From CAYYSY01 sp964474355 (GTDB lineage: Bacteria; Myxococcota_A; UBA9160; UBA4427), in assembly GCA_964474355.1 (NCBI GenBank), contig CAYYSY010000075.1:1-30688 (forward strand): 30,688 bases of DNA, written 5' to 3'. Each line of letters starts with the position of its first letter. The first letter of the stretch is position 1. Below, piece by piece: positions 1 to 7,554 of the stretch. Made by a program: the position numbers and the translations under genes. Under the pieces are notes generated by a model, which made no database searches, was not told the DNA's origin, and saw only the letters and a list, made by a program, of their open reading frames with translations.

Positions 1-1352
1 AGGTGAACGCGGTGCTGCGGTCCTCTGCGGGTGCGGCGCCCTATACCGGCTTCGACTTCGTGGCGCTCCCGGTGACGAATCTGCGCATGATCTACGACAC
101 GGGTGCGAGCGGCGTCATCCTCTTCGAGGGACCGGCGCAGGCGCTGTCGATCCCCGCTGCCGACTACATGGGCAGCGAGGTGGTCTTCACCGACGTCGGC
201 GTGGGGGGGAGCACGACCTTTGGCGTCTCCCAGCCCATCCACATGAGCATCGGCAGCTTCGCTCAGGATCCGCCCGATCCGTACACTCAGGACGCCGACT
301 ACCCTCGTCAGGATCCCGACCTGCAGCTGCAGCTCGGGCCACCGGGCTCGGCCACGTTCTTCCTGGCCGACTTCACGCAGCTCGGGATCGTCGGCGTCCC
401 GTCCATGACGGGGCGCGTATCGTTGATCGGGCCCAAGTTCGCGGAGGTCTCGTTCGACGAGCTCACTCCGGCGAACACCATCCACACCCACGTCTACGAC
501 CCGGCGGCCCCCGCCGAGACGGGGCCGGGCATCCTCACGCCCGACCTCCGCATCGAGCTGACGCTGAGGTCGTTCGATCGCTTCACGCAGACCGCGCCGC
601 CGGGTGCCCCCGGGCCGACGCTCGGTGCGAACCCCTTCATCGGCCCGGATCCGCTCGCGGCGCTCGAGGGTGTCGAGCCGCTCCCGACGACACCGCCGGG
701 TGTGACGCTGCGGCTGGGCGGGAGCGAGGTGACGGGCACCTTCCTGCTCGACACGGGAAGCCAGATCACATCGGTCTCGAGTGCCATGGCCCTCGCGCTC
801 GGCGTGCGGTACTGGGCACCGGGCGATCCGGGCTACGACCCGGCGCAGCCGGCGACGCTCGTCTACGACGCGGACGGCTCGCTCGTGCCGGGCCAGTTCA
901 CGGTCGACATCGGCGGCATCGCGGGCACGACGACGCTCGCCGGCTTCTACGCCGACTCGCTGCTGCTGCGAACGCTCGAAGGCGACCCACTCGTCGACAC
1001 GGATCCCGCCCATTTGAACTTCGTGGGCGCTCCGGTCTACGTCCACGACATCGAGCTCATGGACCCGGTCACGCTCGACACCTTCACATTCGACGGCATC
1101 CTCGGCACGAACTACCTGTTCGGCAGCGGTGACCTCTCTGCCCTCTCGGGCTTCGAGGTTCCCTTCCGCGAGGGCCCCTTCGAGTGGCTGGTCCTCGATC
1201 TGGCCACGTCGCCGCCGAGTCTGGGCGTGATCTTTCCGGCGATCGAGGTGCCACTCACGTCCGTGCCCACGATCCTGGCGGCGTGCTTGCTCACGGCATC
1301 CGCGGCAGAGCTGATGCGTCGGCGACGCGGGCGACGGAGAGCGCGGGCCTGA
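1..1352 (+). CDS. Two-DTG aspartic-protease-like exported protein, 5' end cut by window
   Basis: The frame is open from the window edge; the first possible start is GTG at 3. No signal peptide is visible, so the true start probably lies upstream. Numbering from that GTG, two aspartic-protease signatures are seen: Asp-Thr-Gly-Ala at residues 32-35 (preceded by Met-Ile-Tyr) and Asp-Thr-Gly-Ser at 250-253 (preceded by Phe-Leu-Leu). In pepsin-type enzymes each lobe gives one catalytic Asp from such a motif, so one chain could form a complete bilobal active site. The two may instead be tandem retropepsin-like domains. The C-terminus (about 414-449) is a Val-Pro start, a hydrophobic stretch and an 11-residue Arg-rich tail. 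This resembles a PEP-CTERM-like sorting or anchoring signal without the canonical Pro-Glu-Pro. The substrate is unknown. The next gene follows after 87 bp on the same strand. Confidence 0.72.
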   Translation, partial: VNAVLRSSAGAAPYTGFDFVALPVTNLRMIYDTGASGVILFEGPAQALSIPAADYMGSEVVFTDVGVGGSTTFGVSQPIHMSIGSFAQDPPDPYTQDADYPRQDPDLQLQLGPPGSATFFLADFTQLGIVGVPSMTGRVSLIGPKFAEVSFDELTPANTIHTHVYDPAAPAETGPGILTPDLRIELTLRSFDRFTQTAPPGAPGPTLGANPFIGPDPLAALEGVEPLPTTPPGVTLRLGGSEVTGTFLLDTGSQITSVSSAMALALGVRYWAPGDPGYDPAQPATLVYDADGSLVPGQFTVDIGGIAGTTTLAGFYADSLLLRTLEGDPLVDTDPAHLNFVGAPVYVHDIELMDPVTLDTFTFDGILGTNYLFGSGDLSALSGFEVPFREGPFEWLVLDLATSPPSLGVIFPAIEVPLTSVPTILAACLLTASAAELMRRRRGRRRARA

Positions 1353-1439
1353 ACCGACGCACATCGCGATCGATTCGGCCGCGGCACCCGGGTACGGTGC
1401 GGCGGAGACACGGGTCGTTCGCGTGCGCCAGGAGGATCC

Positions 1440-2153
1440 ATGGCCTTCGTGCTCGTTCACGGCGGGGCGCACAGCGGTGGCTGCTGGGCGCGTCTCGAGC
1501 CGCACCTCGAGGCGACGTCGCTGGCGATCGATCTACCGGGCCGAGGGGCGCGGCCGGCTCCACTCCGGGAGCTTCGCCTGGACGACTGGGTCGATGCGAT
1601 CGTCGAAGACATCGAGGCGGTGGGGGACGAGAAGATCGTGCTGGTGGGCCACTCGCTCGCGGGGATGAGCCTGCCGCGCGTGGCGGCGCGGGTGCCCGAG
1701 CGTCTCGCTCACATCGTGTTCGTGTCGTGCTCGGTGCCGCCCGAAGGGCGCTCGCCGATCGACATGCTCGAGCCCGAGGTGCAGAAGCTCGCGCGAACGC
1801 AGGAGGCGCGCGGCACGCCGACGGTCCTCCCCGAGGCGGCCGCTCGCGCCATGTTCTGCAACGACATGGACGAGGAGCAGACGCGCTTCGTCATCGACGG
1901 GCTCGTGCCCGAGGCGCCCGAGCCGATCCATGAGCCCAGCCGTCTCGCCGGGCTCGCGAACGGCGTGCCCATGACCTGGGTGCGGCTCCTGCGAGACGCG
2001 GTGCTGCCGACGGCGACGCAGGACGTCTACATCGAGGCGATCCGCAGCGTGGCGCCCATCGCTGTCGTCGACCTCGACGCGGGACACGACGCGATGGTCT
2101 CGCAGCCCGGAGCATTGGCGAGGGTGCTCAACGCGATCCACGAAGGGGCGTAG
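1440..2153 (+). CDS. Small alpha/beta-hydrolase (esterase-like)
   Basis: A 237-residue protein, a usual length for single-domain alpha/beta hydrolases of the AB_hydrolase_6 or plant-esterase-like type. The N-terminus has a beta strand followed by His-Gly-Gly-Ala (7-10), the usual oxyanion-hole region. Gly-His-Ser-Leu-Ala-Gly at 70-75 puts the nucleophile at Ser72. Near the end, Gly-His-Asp-Ala-Met-Val gives the probable catalytic His216. No signal peptide is present, so it should be cytoplasmic, unlike its exported neighbours. The start is supported by AGGAGG at 1430-1435, four bases before the ATG. Typical activities in the family are ester hydrolysis or C-C/C-N lyase reactions; the substrate cannot be read from the sequence. 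Confidence 0.9.
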   Translation: MAFVLVHGGAHSGGCWARLEPHLEATSLAIDLPGRGARPAPLRELRLDDWVDAIVEDIEAVGDEKIVLVGHSLAGMSLPRVAARVPERLAHIVFVSCSVPPEGRSPIDMLEPEVQKLARTQEARGTPTVLPEAAARAMFCNDMDEEQTRFVIDGLVPEAPEPIHEPSRLAGLANGVPMTWVRLLRDAVLPTATQDVYIEAIRSVAPIAVVDLDAGHDAMVSQPGALARVLNAIHEGA

Positions 2154-2618
2154 CCGGCGAGCAGGGGCCCATCCTCCCGCCAGGCTCAGCCCCAGGCGAT
2201 CCGCGCCCCGCGCGGCTTCGTCGGCCGGGGCTCGCTCGAGCCCGATCGGCTGCGGTCTGGCTCGAGGTGGGACGCCGATCATCGAGGTGCCCATCGCTCT
2301 TCTGTCGAGCACATGATTCTGGCTGTTGTTGAATCGCCACGGTCAACTGATGAGACTTTCGGCACGGCAGATGTCACGGCGAACTTCCCCCGCCTTCGAG
2401 TTCAAATCCGACACACGTTCACGTCGAGAGTCCATCCCCGACCCGGGTATGTGTCACGTGTGACACGAAAAGCACTATGCGTGTCCGAGAGCAGACAGAA
2501 TTTTCGAGTGGCGCCTGATACGTATCTCCCAGATCGCAAGGAATGTCGGTTCACTCGCTCCAATCATCCGCAATCGTGACATCGGCCGCGATTGGGCCGT
2601 CACGGACAAGGGGGAGTC
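2154..2618. other. 465-bp gene-free stretch upstream of the beta-helix gene
   Basis: No convincing gene is seen. The first half is very GC-rich like the flanking genes. From about 2310 the base composition becomes clearly more AT-rich, as expected of a promoter region for the exported-protein genes downstream. A 6-4-6 inverted repeat lies at 2451-2466. A short open frame at 2313-2579 has no ribosome binding site and no recognisable features. Confidence 0.6.
2451..2466. promoter_or_regulatory. Inverted repeat GTGTCA-N4-TGACAC, candidate operator
   Basis: The arms GTGTCA and TGACAC are exact reverse complements separated by CGTG. The site is 152 bp upstream of the beta-helix start in the AT-richer part of the gap. 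TGTCA-N4-TGACA has the 5-4-5 geometry used by FNR/CRP-superfamily regulators, but the half-site is not the classical FNR or CRP one, so the cognate regulator is unknown. Confidence 0.45.
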
Positions 2619-4244
2619 ATGCGAAAGCATGGAAGCTGGAAGCTGGCGACGCTCATCGTCGTCGGATCGCTACTCGCAGTTCAGCCGGTCGTCGCCGAGA
2701 CCTACTACGTGAGGACCGACGGCCACGACAGCAATACCGGCATAGAGAACTCGGCCGGAGGCGCCTGGGGGACGATCCAGTACGCCATCGACAACGCCGC
2801 GGCCGGAGACACGATCCTCGTTCAGGCTGGGGTCTATGCGGAGGATGTCAGCGTCAATACCCAGGGGCTGCCCGAGCTTCCGATCGTGATCCGAGGCGAA
2901 GGAGCGGTGTCCCTCTCGAGCATCGACTTTCCCGGCAGCAATCAGTTCTCGACGGGCGTGAGCTACCACATCGTCATCGACTCGCTTCGCTTCGATGCGA
3001 CGCTGGGCTCGTCTCCCTACGGCATGAGGATGTACGGTGCCGGCCACATCACCGTAGAGAACTCGATCTTCGAGAGCTACCGGGGGCACTCGGACGTCGG
3101 GCGCAATGCGGGCCTGATCCTCGTGAACAACGCGTGGCGGGCAGTCTACGAGCTGCGCGTGCGCGGATCACGCTTTGCTCACAATCGCAACGGCGTGGCC
3201 ACGACGAGCAGCGGCATGCTCGAGAACTCGAGCTTCGAGAGCACGACCTTCGTCGACAACGAGTTCGGCTTCGCGACCCGCGACTGGGGGTCGAGATTCG
3301 TGACGTTCGCCGGGTGCCGCTTCGAGGACAACGGAATCGGAGTTCTTCTCGAAGGCAGCTACTGGAGCTGGCTGAAGTCGCACGACGTCACGATTCACCG
3401 GGGCATCTTCGCAAGGAACGGTACCGGTCTGATCATCGGCGAAGAGCCTGGGTGGCCGAGCGGCGGCTTCAGCTCGCTCACGTACGACACCCGCGTCATC
3501 AACTCGACCTTCTACGCGAATGCCCAGAGCGGCATCTTCGTTCAGACGGACTTCTCCAGGACCCAGGGCGGTGATCCTGCGTGGTACGACGCCCAGGGGC
3601 AGACCTTCGTCAACGACGTCTTCCTCGAGAACGGCAGCTACGGCATCGACAACGTGGTCGATCAGACGGTCTACGGCGGCTACAACCTCGCCTTCTCGAA
3701 CGCCATCGCTCCGGCCAACAACGTCGTCTTCGATGCGAGCAACTCTTCTCAGCTCGCCGACCCGCAGCTCGCCAATCCGCCGGGTGGCGACTTCACGCCC
3801 GGGCCAGGCTCGCCGTGCATCGACGCCGGCGACCCCGCGTATGACTCCGACCCCGAGACCGTGGGAGAGCACGTCGACATCGGGGCCGTGGAGTTCGATC
3901 GGGTTCTGCCCGCCCAGGTCCTCGCCGCATTGATCGAGGGCGTGAGCGAGATTCCGACCTCCTACCTGAAGAACGAGAACAACTCCATCCCGTTGTCCAA
4001 GAAGCTCTACGTCGCCATGACCATGGTCCTGCGAGGCGACGCGGAGGAGAGCGAGAGCCAGAGACGCAGCTACTACCACGCGGCTCTGCAGAAGCTCGAG
4101 AACGACATCCTTCCCAAGACCGATGGCTGCGGGCTCACCGGGGCCCCCGATGCCAACGATTGGATCGGGAGCTGCGCCACGCAAGCCGACTTCTACGAGC
4201 CGATCCTGGGCGCCATCGCCGCGCTCCGTGAGATGGGGGCCTAG
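2619..4244 (+). CDS. Secreted right-handed parallel beta-helix repeat protein
   Basis: The ATG at 2619 is chosen over an in-frame TTG at 2592 because AAGGGGGAG lies directly upstream and the resulting 541-residue product begins with a clean signal peptide: Lys/Arg-rich n-region, hydrophobic core, and cleavage likely after Val-Val-Ala at 24-26. The mature N-terminus (Tyr-Tyr-Val-Arg-Thr-Asp-Gly, then Gly-Ala-Trp-Gly-Thr-Ile-Gln-Ala-like sequence) is typical of PbH1/DUF1565-type beta-helix proteins, followed by repeated Asn-Ser-x-Phe and Gly-Ile/Val turns. Around residues 398-430 is the usual closing motif with Pro-Gly-Ser-Pro-Cys-Ile-Asp-Ala-Gly and Asp-Ile-Gly-Ala-Val-Glu-Phe. The last 110 residues form a separate, probably helical domain with two Cys (Asp-Gly-Cys and Gly-Ser-Cys). 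The fold is seen in polysaccharide lyases and adhesins; no catalytic residues are identifiable. The next gene starts 33 bp downstream. Confidence 0.88.
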   Translation: MRKHGSWKLATLIVVGSLLAVQPVVAETYYVRTDGHDSNTGIENSAGGAWGTIQYAIDNAAAGDTILVQAGVYAEDVSVNTQGLPELPIVIRGEGAVSLSSIDFPGSNQFSTGVSYHIVIDSLRFDATLGSSPYGMRMYGAGHITVENSIFESYRGHSDVGRNAGLILVNNAWRAVYELRVRGSRFAHNRNGVATTSSGMLENSSFESTTFVDNEFGFATRDWGSRFVTFAGCRFEDNGIGVLLEGSYWSWLKSHDVTIHRGIFARNGTGLIIGEEPGWPSGGFSSLTYDTRVINSTFYANAQSGIFVQTDFSRTQGGDPAWYDAQGQTFVNDVFLENGSYGIDNVVDQTVYGGYNLAFSNAIAPANNVVFDASNSSQLADPQLANPPGGDFTPGPGSPCIDAGDPAYDSDPETVGEHVDIGAVEFDRVLPAQVLAALIEGVSEIPTSYLKNENNSIPLSKKLYVAMTMVLRGDAEESESQRRSYYHAALQKLENDILPKTDGCGLTGAPDANDWIGSCATQADFYEPILGAIAALREMGA

Positions 4245-4277
4245 ACCGTGAATCGTGAGAGCTGGAGAGAGCGAATC

Positions 4278-6245
4278 ATGAGAGTCGTCGCACTCGGTGC
4301 CATGACCTGCCTGACCCTGGGTGCGTTGGCGGTGCATCCGGCGAGCGCGGTGGCGCAGACGGTGCTCACTGCCCCCGATGCTTCCGCGAGCGCGGCCTTC
4401 GGCTATGGGGCGGCGCTCGATGGCGATCGGGCCCTCGTCGGAGCGATCTCCGCCAACGAGGCGTACGTGTTCAAGTTCGACGCCGCAACGAACGATTGGC
4501 TGCCGGAGGGCTCCCCCCTGCTCACCGCGGGCGGCGGCTACTTCGGCCGGTCCGTGTCGATCGAGGGAGACGTCGCCCTCGTCGGATCTCCGGTTAGCCG
4601 GGGCACCGAGGGCGCGGCGTACGTGTTCCGCTTCGACCCGGTCACGGGAGAGTGGGAGCAGGAGGCGGAGCTCGTCGCGGCCGACCCCGGCTACTACGAT
4701 CTGCTTGGCTGGTCGGTCTCGCTGAATGGGAACAGAGCGCTGGCGGGTGCACCCCTCAAGCAGTCGGGCGGTGCTGCGTACGTCTTCGTCTACGACGAGG
4801 TCGCCGGCACCTGGAGCCAGGAGGCCAAGCTCGAGTCCGACGAGCTCGTCTCTGGCGATCGCTTCGGCTGGTCGGTGGCGCTCGATGGCGACCGGGCGAT
4901 CGTCGGCGCGAAGGACGACGACCGCATCGGTGCGGTCTACAGCTTCGAGCGCAGCGGGAGCAGCTGGGCCCAGGAGGCGCAGGGCAAGATCGCCGGAGTC
5001 GGACCGATCGGAGCCGAGTTCGGCGCAGCGGTCGCCTTGGACGGCGAGCGGGCCCTGATCGGGGCCGCGGCAGAACCGGTAGGCACACCGGGCTCCGCCC
5101 ATCTCTACCAGCGCGCCGCGGGGAGCTGGGCTCACGAGGACACCCTGATCCCGCAGGACCTCGGCGGCCAGGACGGCTTCGGGTACGCGGTGGCGCTGGA
5201 AGGGGAGTTGGCGTTGGTCTCTGCGCCCGAGGACGCCCACACCGGGTATCGCTCCGGCTCGGCCTACCTGTTCCGCTTCGATGGCCTGGGGTGGCTAGAG
5301 GAAGAGAAGCTGGTCGCCAGCGCGCCAAACGCGGGGGACCGCTTCGGATCGGCCACGGCACTCGGCGGACGCTGGGCACTCATCGGAGCACGGAGCACCG
5401 CAGGACCAGCCGGCGCCGGCCAGGGTGTCGCCTACGTGTACGAGGTGATTCGAGATTCAGACGGAGACGGCGTCGAGGACGACCTCGACAACTGCCCGGA
5501 CGTGCCCAACGATCAGACCGACGACGATCAGGACGGTCGAGGCAATGCCTGCGACGAGTGTCCGTTCGACGCACACGACGATGCGGACGACGATGGGGCA
5601 TGCGGTGACGTCGACAACTGCCCGTGGGTCTCCAACGCGGATCAGTCCGACTTCGACGGGGACTCGATCGGCGACGCCTGTGACGTCTGCCCGCTCGATC
5701 CCGACGACGACGAGGACGGCGACACCTGGTGCGGCGACGTGGACAACTGTCCCCGAACCTACAACCCCGATCAGGCTGATCTGAACGCGGACGGCTGCGG
5801 TGATGCGTGCGTCGACCTGGACGCGGACATCGCTGGCGATGCGGTGGTCGACTGCGCCAGCACCATCGAGGCCGGTGCGCGGATCCGGAGCGGTGTCGTC
5901 ATCGAGCCGGGCGTCACCGTGAGCCAGGATGCCACAGTGAAGCACGGCGCAACGGTCGGAGCCGGGACCTTCGTGGCCGTCCGCGCCACGGTCGGCGAGC
6001 GGTCGCTGATCGGGTCTGCCGTCTGTATCGGCCATCGAGCACAGATCCGCACTGGCGCAGTGATCGGGCACCGCAGCAAGCTGGGCATTCGCGCGACTAT
6101 CGGAAGGGGTGCCGTGGTCGGATCGATGTCCGCCGATGCAGAGGGCGCGGAGGTCGGGAACTACGCTGACGTCGGCAACGGCGAGGTCGTGCCCGACGGA
6201 GTGACCTGGCCCAGCGGCGCGACGGTGACCTGCGAGCTGCCCTGA
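4278..6245 (+). CDS. Secreted FG-GAP propeller / TSP3 / hexapeptide beta-helix chimera
   Basis: The ATG at 4278 is preferred (GGAGAGA about 8 bases upstream) over GTG 4248; it gives 655 residues with a signal peptide ending near Ala26. Residues about 41-390 contain seven Phe/Leu-Gly-x-x-x-(Ala/Ser)-Leu-x-Gly-(Asp/Asn/Glu)-x-Ala-Leu-(Val/Ile)-Gly-Ala units, most followed by Ala-Tyr-Val-Phe, which fits a complete seven-bladed integrin-like FG-GAP propeller. From 393 to about 513 are thrombospondin-type-3 repeats with several Asp-x-Asp-x-Asp-Gly loops and paired Cys (Asp-Asn-Cys-Pro), a calcium-binding module. From about 515 to the end the sequence has hexapeptide periodicity (Ile/Val at every sixth position with Gly or Ala after it), as in left-handed beta-helices. 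Such helices usually occur in cytoplasmic acyltransferases, so their presence at the end of a secreted chain is odd. Probable role: extracellular structural or adhesion protein. Confidence 0.87.
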   Translation: MRVVALGAMTCLTLGALAVHPASAVAQTVLTAPDASASAAFGYGAALDGDRALVGAISANEAYVFKFDAATNDWLPEGSPLLTAGGGYFGRSVSIEGDVALVGSPVSRGTEGAAYVFRFDPVTGEWEQEAELVAADPGYYDLLGWSVSLNGNRALAGAPLKQSGGAAYVFVYDEVAGTWSQEAKLESDELVSGDRFGWSVALDGDRAIVGAKDDDRIGAVYSFERSGSSWAQEAQGKIAGVGPIGAEFGAAVALDGERALIGAAAEPVGTPGSAHLYQRAAGSWAHEDTLIPQDLGGQDGFGYAVALEGELALVSAPEDAHTGYRSGSAYLFRFDGLGWLEEEKLVASAPNAGDRFGSATALGGRWALIGARSTAGPAGAGQGVAYVYEVIRDSDGDGVEDDLDNCPDVPNDQTDDDQDGRGNACDECPFDAHDDADDDGACGDVDNCPWVSNADQSDFDGDSIGDACDVCPLDPDDDEDGDTWCGDVDNCPRTYNPDQADLNADGCGDACVDLDADIAGDAVVDCASTIEAGARIRSGVVIEPGVTVSQDATVKHGATVGAGTFVAVRATVGERSLIGSAVCIGHRAQIRTGAVIGHRSKLGIRATIGRGAVVGSMSADAEGAEVGNYADVGNGEVVPDGVTWPSGATVTCELP

Positions 6246-6255
6246 TCGTGAGGGT

Positions 6256-6282
6256 GGGGGCTCCTCCCGAGGAGGAGTCCCC
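6256..6282. terminator. Strong hairpin between convergent genes
   Basis: GGGG-G-CTCCTCC, loop CGA, GGAGGAG-T-CCCC forms a 12-pair stem (one G-U wobble) in the 58-bp gap between two convergent genes. There is no clear T tract on either side, so it is an intrinsic-like rather than textbook terminator; it would work in both directions. Confidence 0.6.
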
Positions 6283-6303
6283 GCCTGTCACCGGAGCTGG
6301 CCG

Positions 6304-7440
6304 CTAGATCGGCGGGCAGTTGCCCGGCCCGGTCCCCGCACAGCTGAGCCCCGAAGGACCGGGGGCGACGTAGCCGGCGGCGTCACCGAGCGACTCGACG
6401 GCGTCGCTCACGTCGACGAGGCCGCTGCAATCGAAATCGTGGATGCCGGCGGGCGAACCGATCGCCAGCCAGGTGGCGTGGAAGTCGGCGAGGCCCGTGT
6501 AGCCGTCCTCGTCGACATCGGTGTCGCAGGCGTGGCCGTAGCCGTCTTCGCCTGCATCCTGCTGCGTGGCGCACGTGCCGACGATCGGGCCGTTGCCGTC
6601 ATGGGTGCAGTTGTCGAACTGGTCGGGGATGCCGTCGTTGTCGATGTCTCCGACGTTCGCGCCGATCGGTGGCGTGAAGATCAGACCGACGAACATCGCC
6701 GCGAGGGCGACACGCGGCAGCGCGGCAGACAACGGGTGCCGGGTGCGCAGCGCGACGAATGCGAGCGTCGCAGCGACCGCGATCATCATCAGGAGTCCCG
6801 CTGCCGGGACGCTGGGTGCCGGGTTCACGATGACGGGCCTGTCGAGCAGGACCTGTGTGTACTGATCCTCGGGCGGCTGGCCGGTGACCGCCACAGCGAA
6901 GACGTTGCCGGGCTGATCGAGGGCGAGCTGGATCTCGATCGGCGTCTCCTCCAGCACCTCGTAGCGGAGCCTCGCGACGAGCTCATCGCTCGGCGTCGCC
7001 TGCTGACCGGGTCCACCGTAGTCAGCGTTGAGAGCCAGGAAGTCGACGTTCACCTGCCCGCCGTTGCCTGGCCAGAAGCTCGGCGAGATTGGCGCGTTCG
7101 GTCCGATCGGCTCGAGGCCGGTCTCGGTTGGAACGGCGGCGTCGGGCGGGGCGTAGAGGATCGGCGTGATGTAGCTGGACTCGCTCTGATGGTAGTCGAC
7201 GTGAGGCGGGTGGAGCACCGCGACCGAGAGCCCCACGAGACCCGTGTCGCCCTCGGTGTCGATGTGGACCTCGACGGTGAACTTCTCACCGGGCGCCAGC
7301 GTGCTGCCGTCGGCTGACGAGGTCAGGAAGACGCGGTAGGCCGCGCTCTCGGAGCCGAGGAAGAGAGAGCCGGTCAGGATGAGAAGAACGGGCAGGATGC
7401 GGGCGCGCCGTCGCACGAGCGCGATCTCTCTGGAAATCAT
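6304..7440 (-). CDS. Cohesin-like / dockerin-like secreted protein with internal sorting-like segment
   Basis: The start is ATG at 7440 with GGAGGG at 7445-7450; the product has 378 residues. Residues 1-34 are a signal peptide (Arg-rich n-region, hydrophobic core, Ser-Ala-Ala). Residues about 35-205 are a beta-rich domain (Phe-Thr-Val-Glu-Val-His-Ile-Asp-Thr and Val-Gly-Leu-Ser-Val-Ala-Val) resembling cohesin-like domains of surface proteins. At 209-234 the sequence Pro-Ser-Val-Pro-Ala-Ala-Gly, a hydrophobic stretch and Arg-Thr-Arg look like a PEP-CTERM-type tail, yet the frame continues into a second hydrophobic segment (237-261). A TSP3-like Asp-Ile-Asp-Asn-Asp-Gly loop follows at 265-278. 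Two dockerin-like loops are at 306-319 (Asp-Thr-Asp-Val-Asp-Glu-Asp-Gly) and 335-346 (Asp-Phe-Asp-Cys-Ser-Gly). Cohesin and dockerin assignments are by pattern only. Confidence 0.8.
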   Translation of the reverse strand: MISREIALVRRRARILPVLLILTGSLFLGSESAAYRVFLTSSADGSTLAPGEKFTVEVHIDTEGDTGLVGLSVAVLHPPHVDYHQSESSYITPILYAPPDAAVPTETGLEPIGPNAPISPSFWPGNGGQVNVDFLALNADYGGPGQQATPSDELVARLRYEVLEETPIEIQLALDQPGNVFAVAVTGQPPEDQYTQVLLDRPVIVNPAPSVPAAGLLMMIAVAATLAFVALRTRHPLSAALPRVALAAMFVGLIFTPPIGANVGDIDNDGIPDQFDNCTHDGNGPIVGTCATQQDAGEDGYGHACDTDVDEDGYTGLADFHATWLAIGSPAGIHDFDCSGLVDVSDAVESLGDAAGYVAPGPSGLSCAGTGPGNCPPI

Positions 7441-7542
7441 GACGCCCTCCGGAAGGAAGAGGATGCGAGGCCAGCTTACAACCGGGAGCGACGGACGGAG
7501 CGAGCGAAACCTGCTCCCAGAAGTCTTCCGAGACGAATTATC

Positions 7543-7548
7543 GAGGAG
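7543..7548 (+). promoter_or_regulatory. Ribosome binding site that supports a TTG start
   Basis: GAGGAG lies six bases before the TTG at 7555. It is the best support for starting the lipase-like gene there; the alternative in-frame GTG at 7669 has only a weak GGTGG upstream. Confidence 0.5.
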
Positions 7549-7554
7549 AGCCCT

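Noticed and set aside
2385..2420. tRNA-like T-loop (GTTCAAATCC)
   Set aside because: The flanking bases do not pair as a T stem and no acceptor or anticodon arm is found upstream.
2313..2579. 88-codon frame in the gap before the beta-helix gene
   Set aside because: No ribosome binding site, no hydrophobic or domain pattern, and it covers the probable promoter region.
3168..5240. Long minus-strand open frame of 690 codons
   Set aside because: Antisense to two well-supported exported-protein genes; Arg-rich low-complexity product typical of GC-rich shadow frames.
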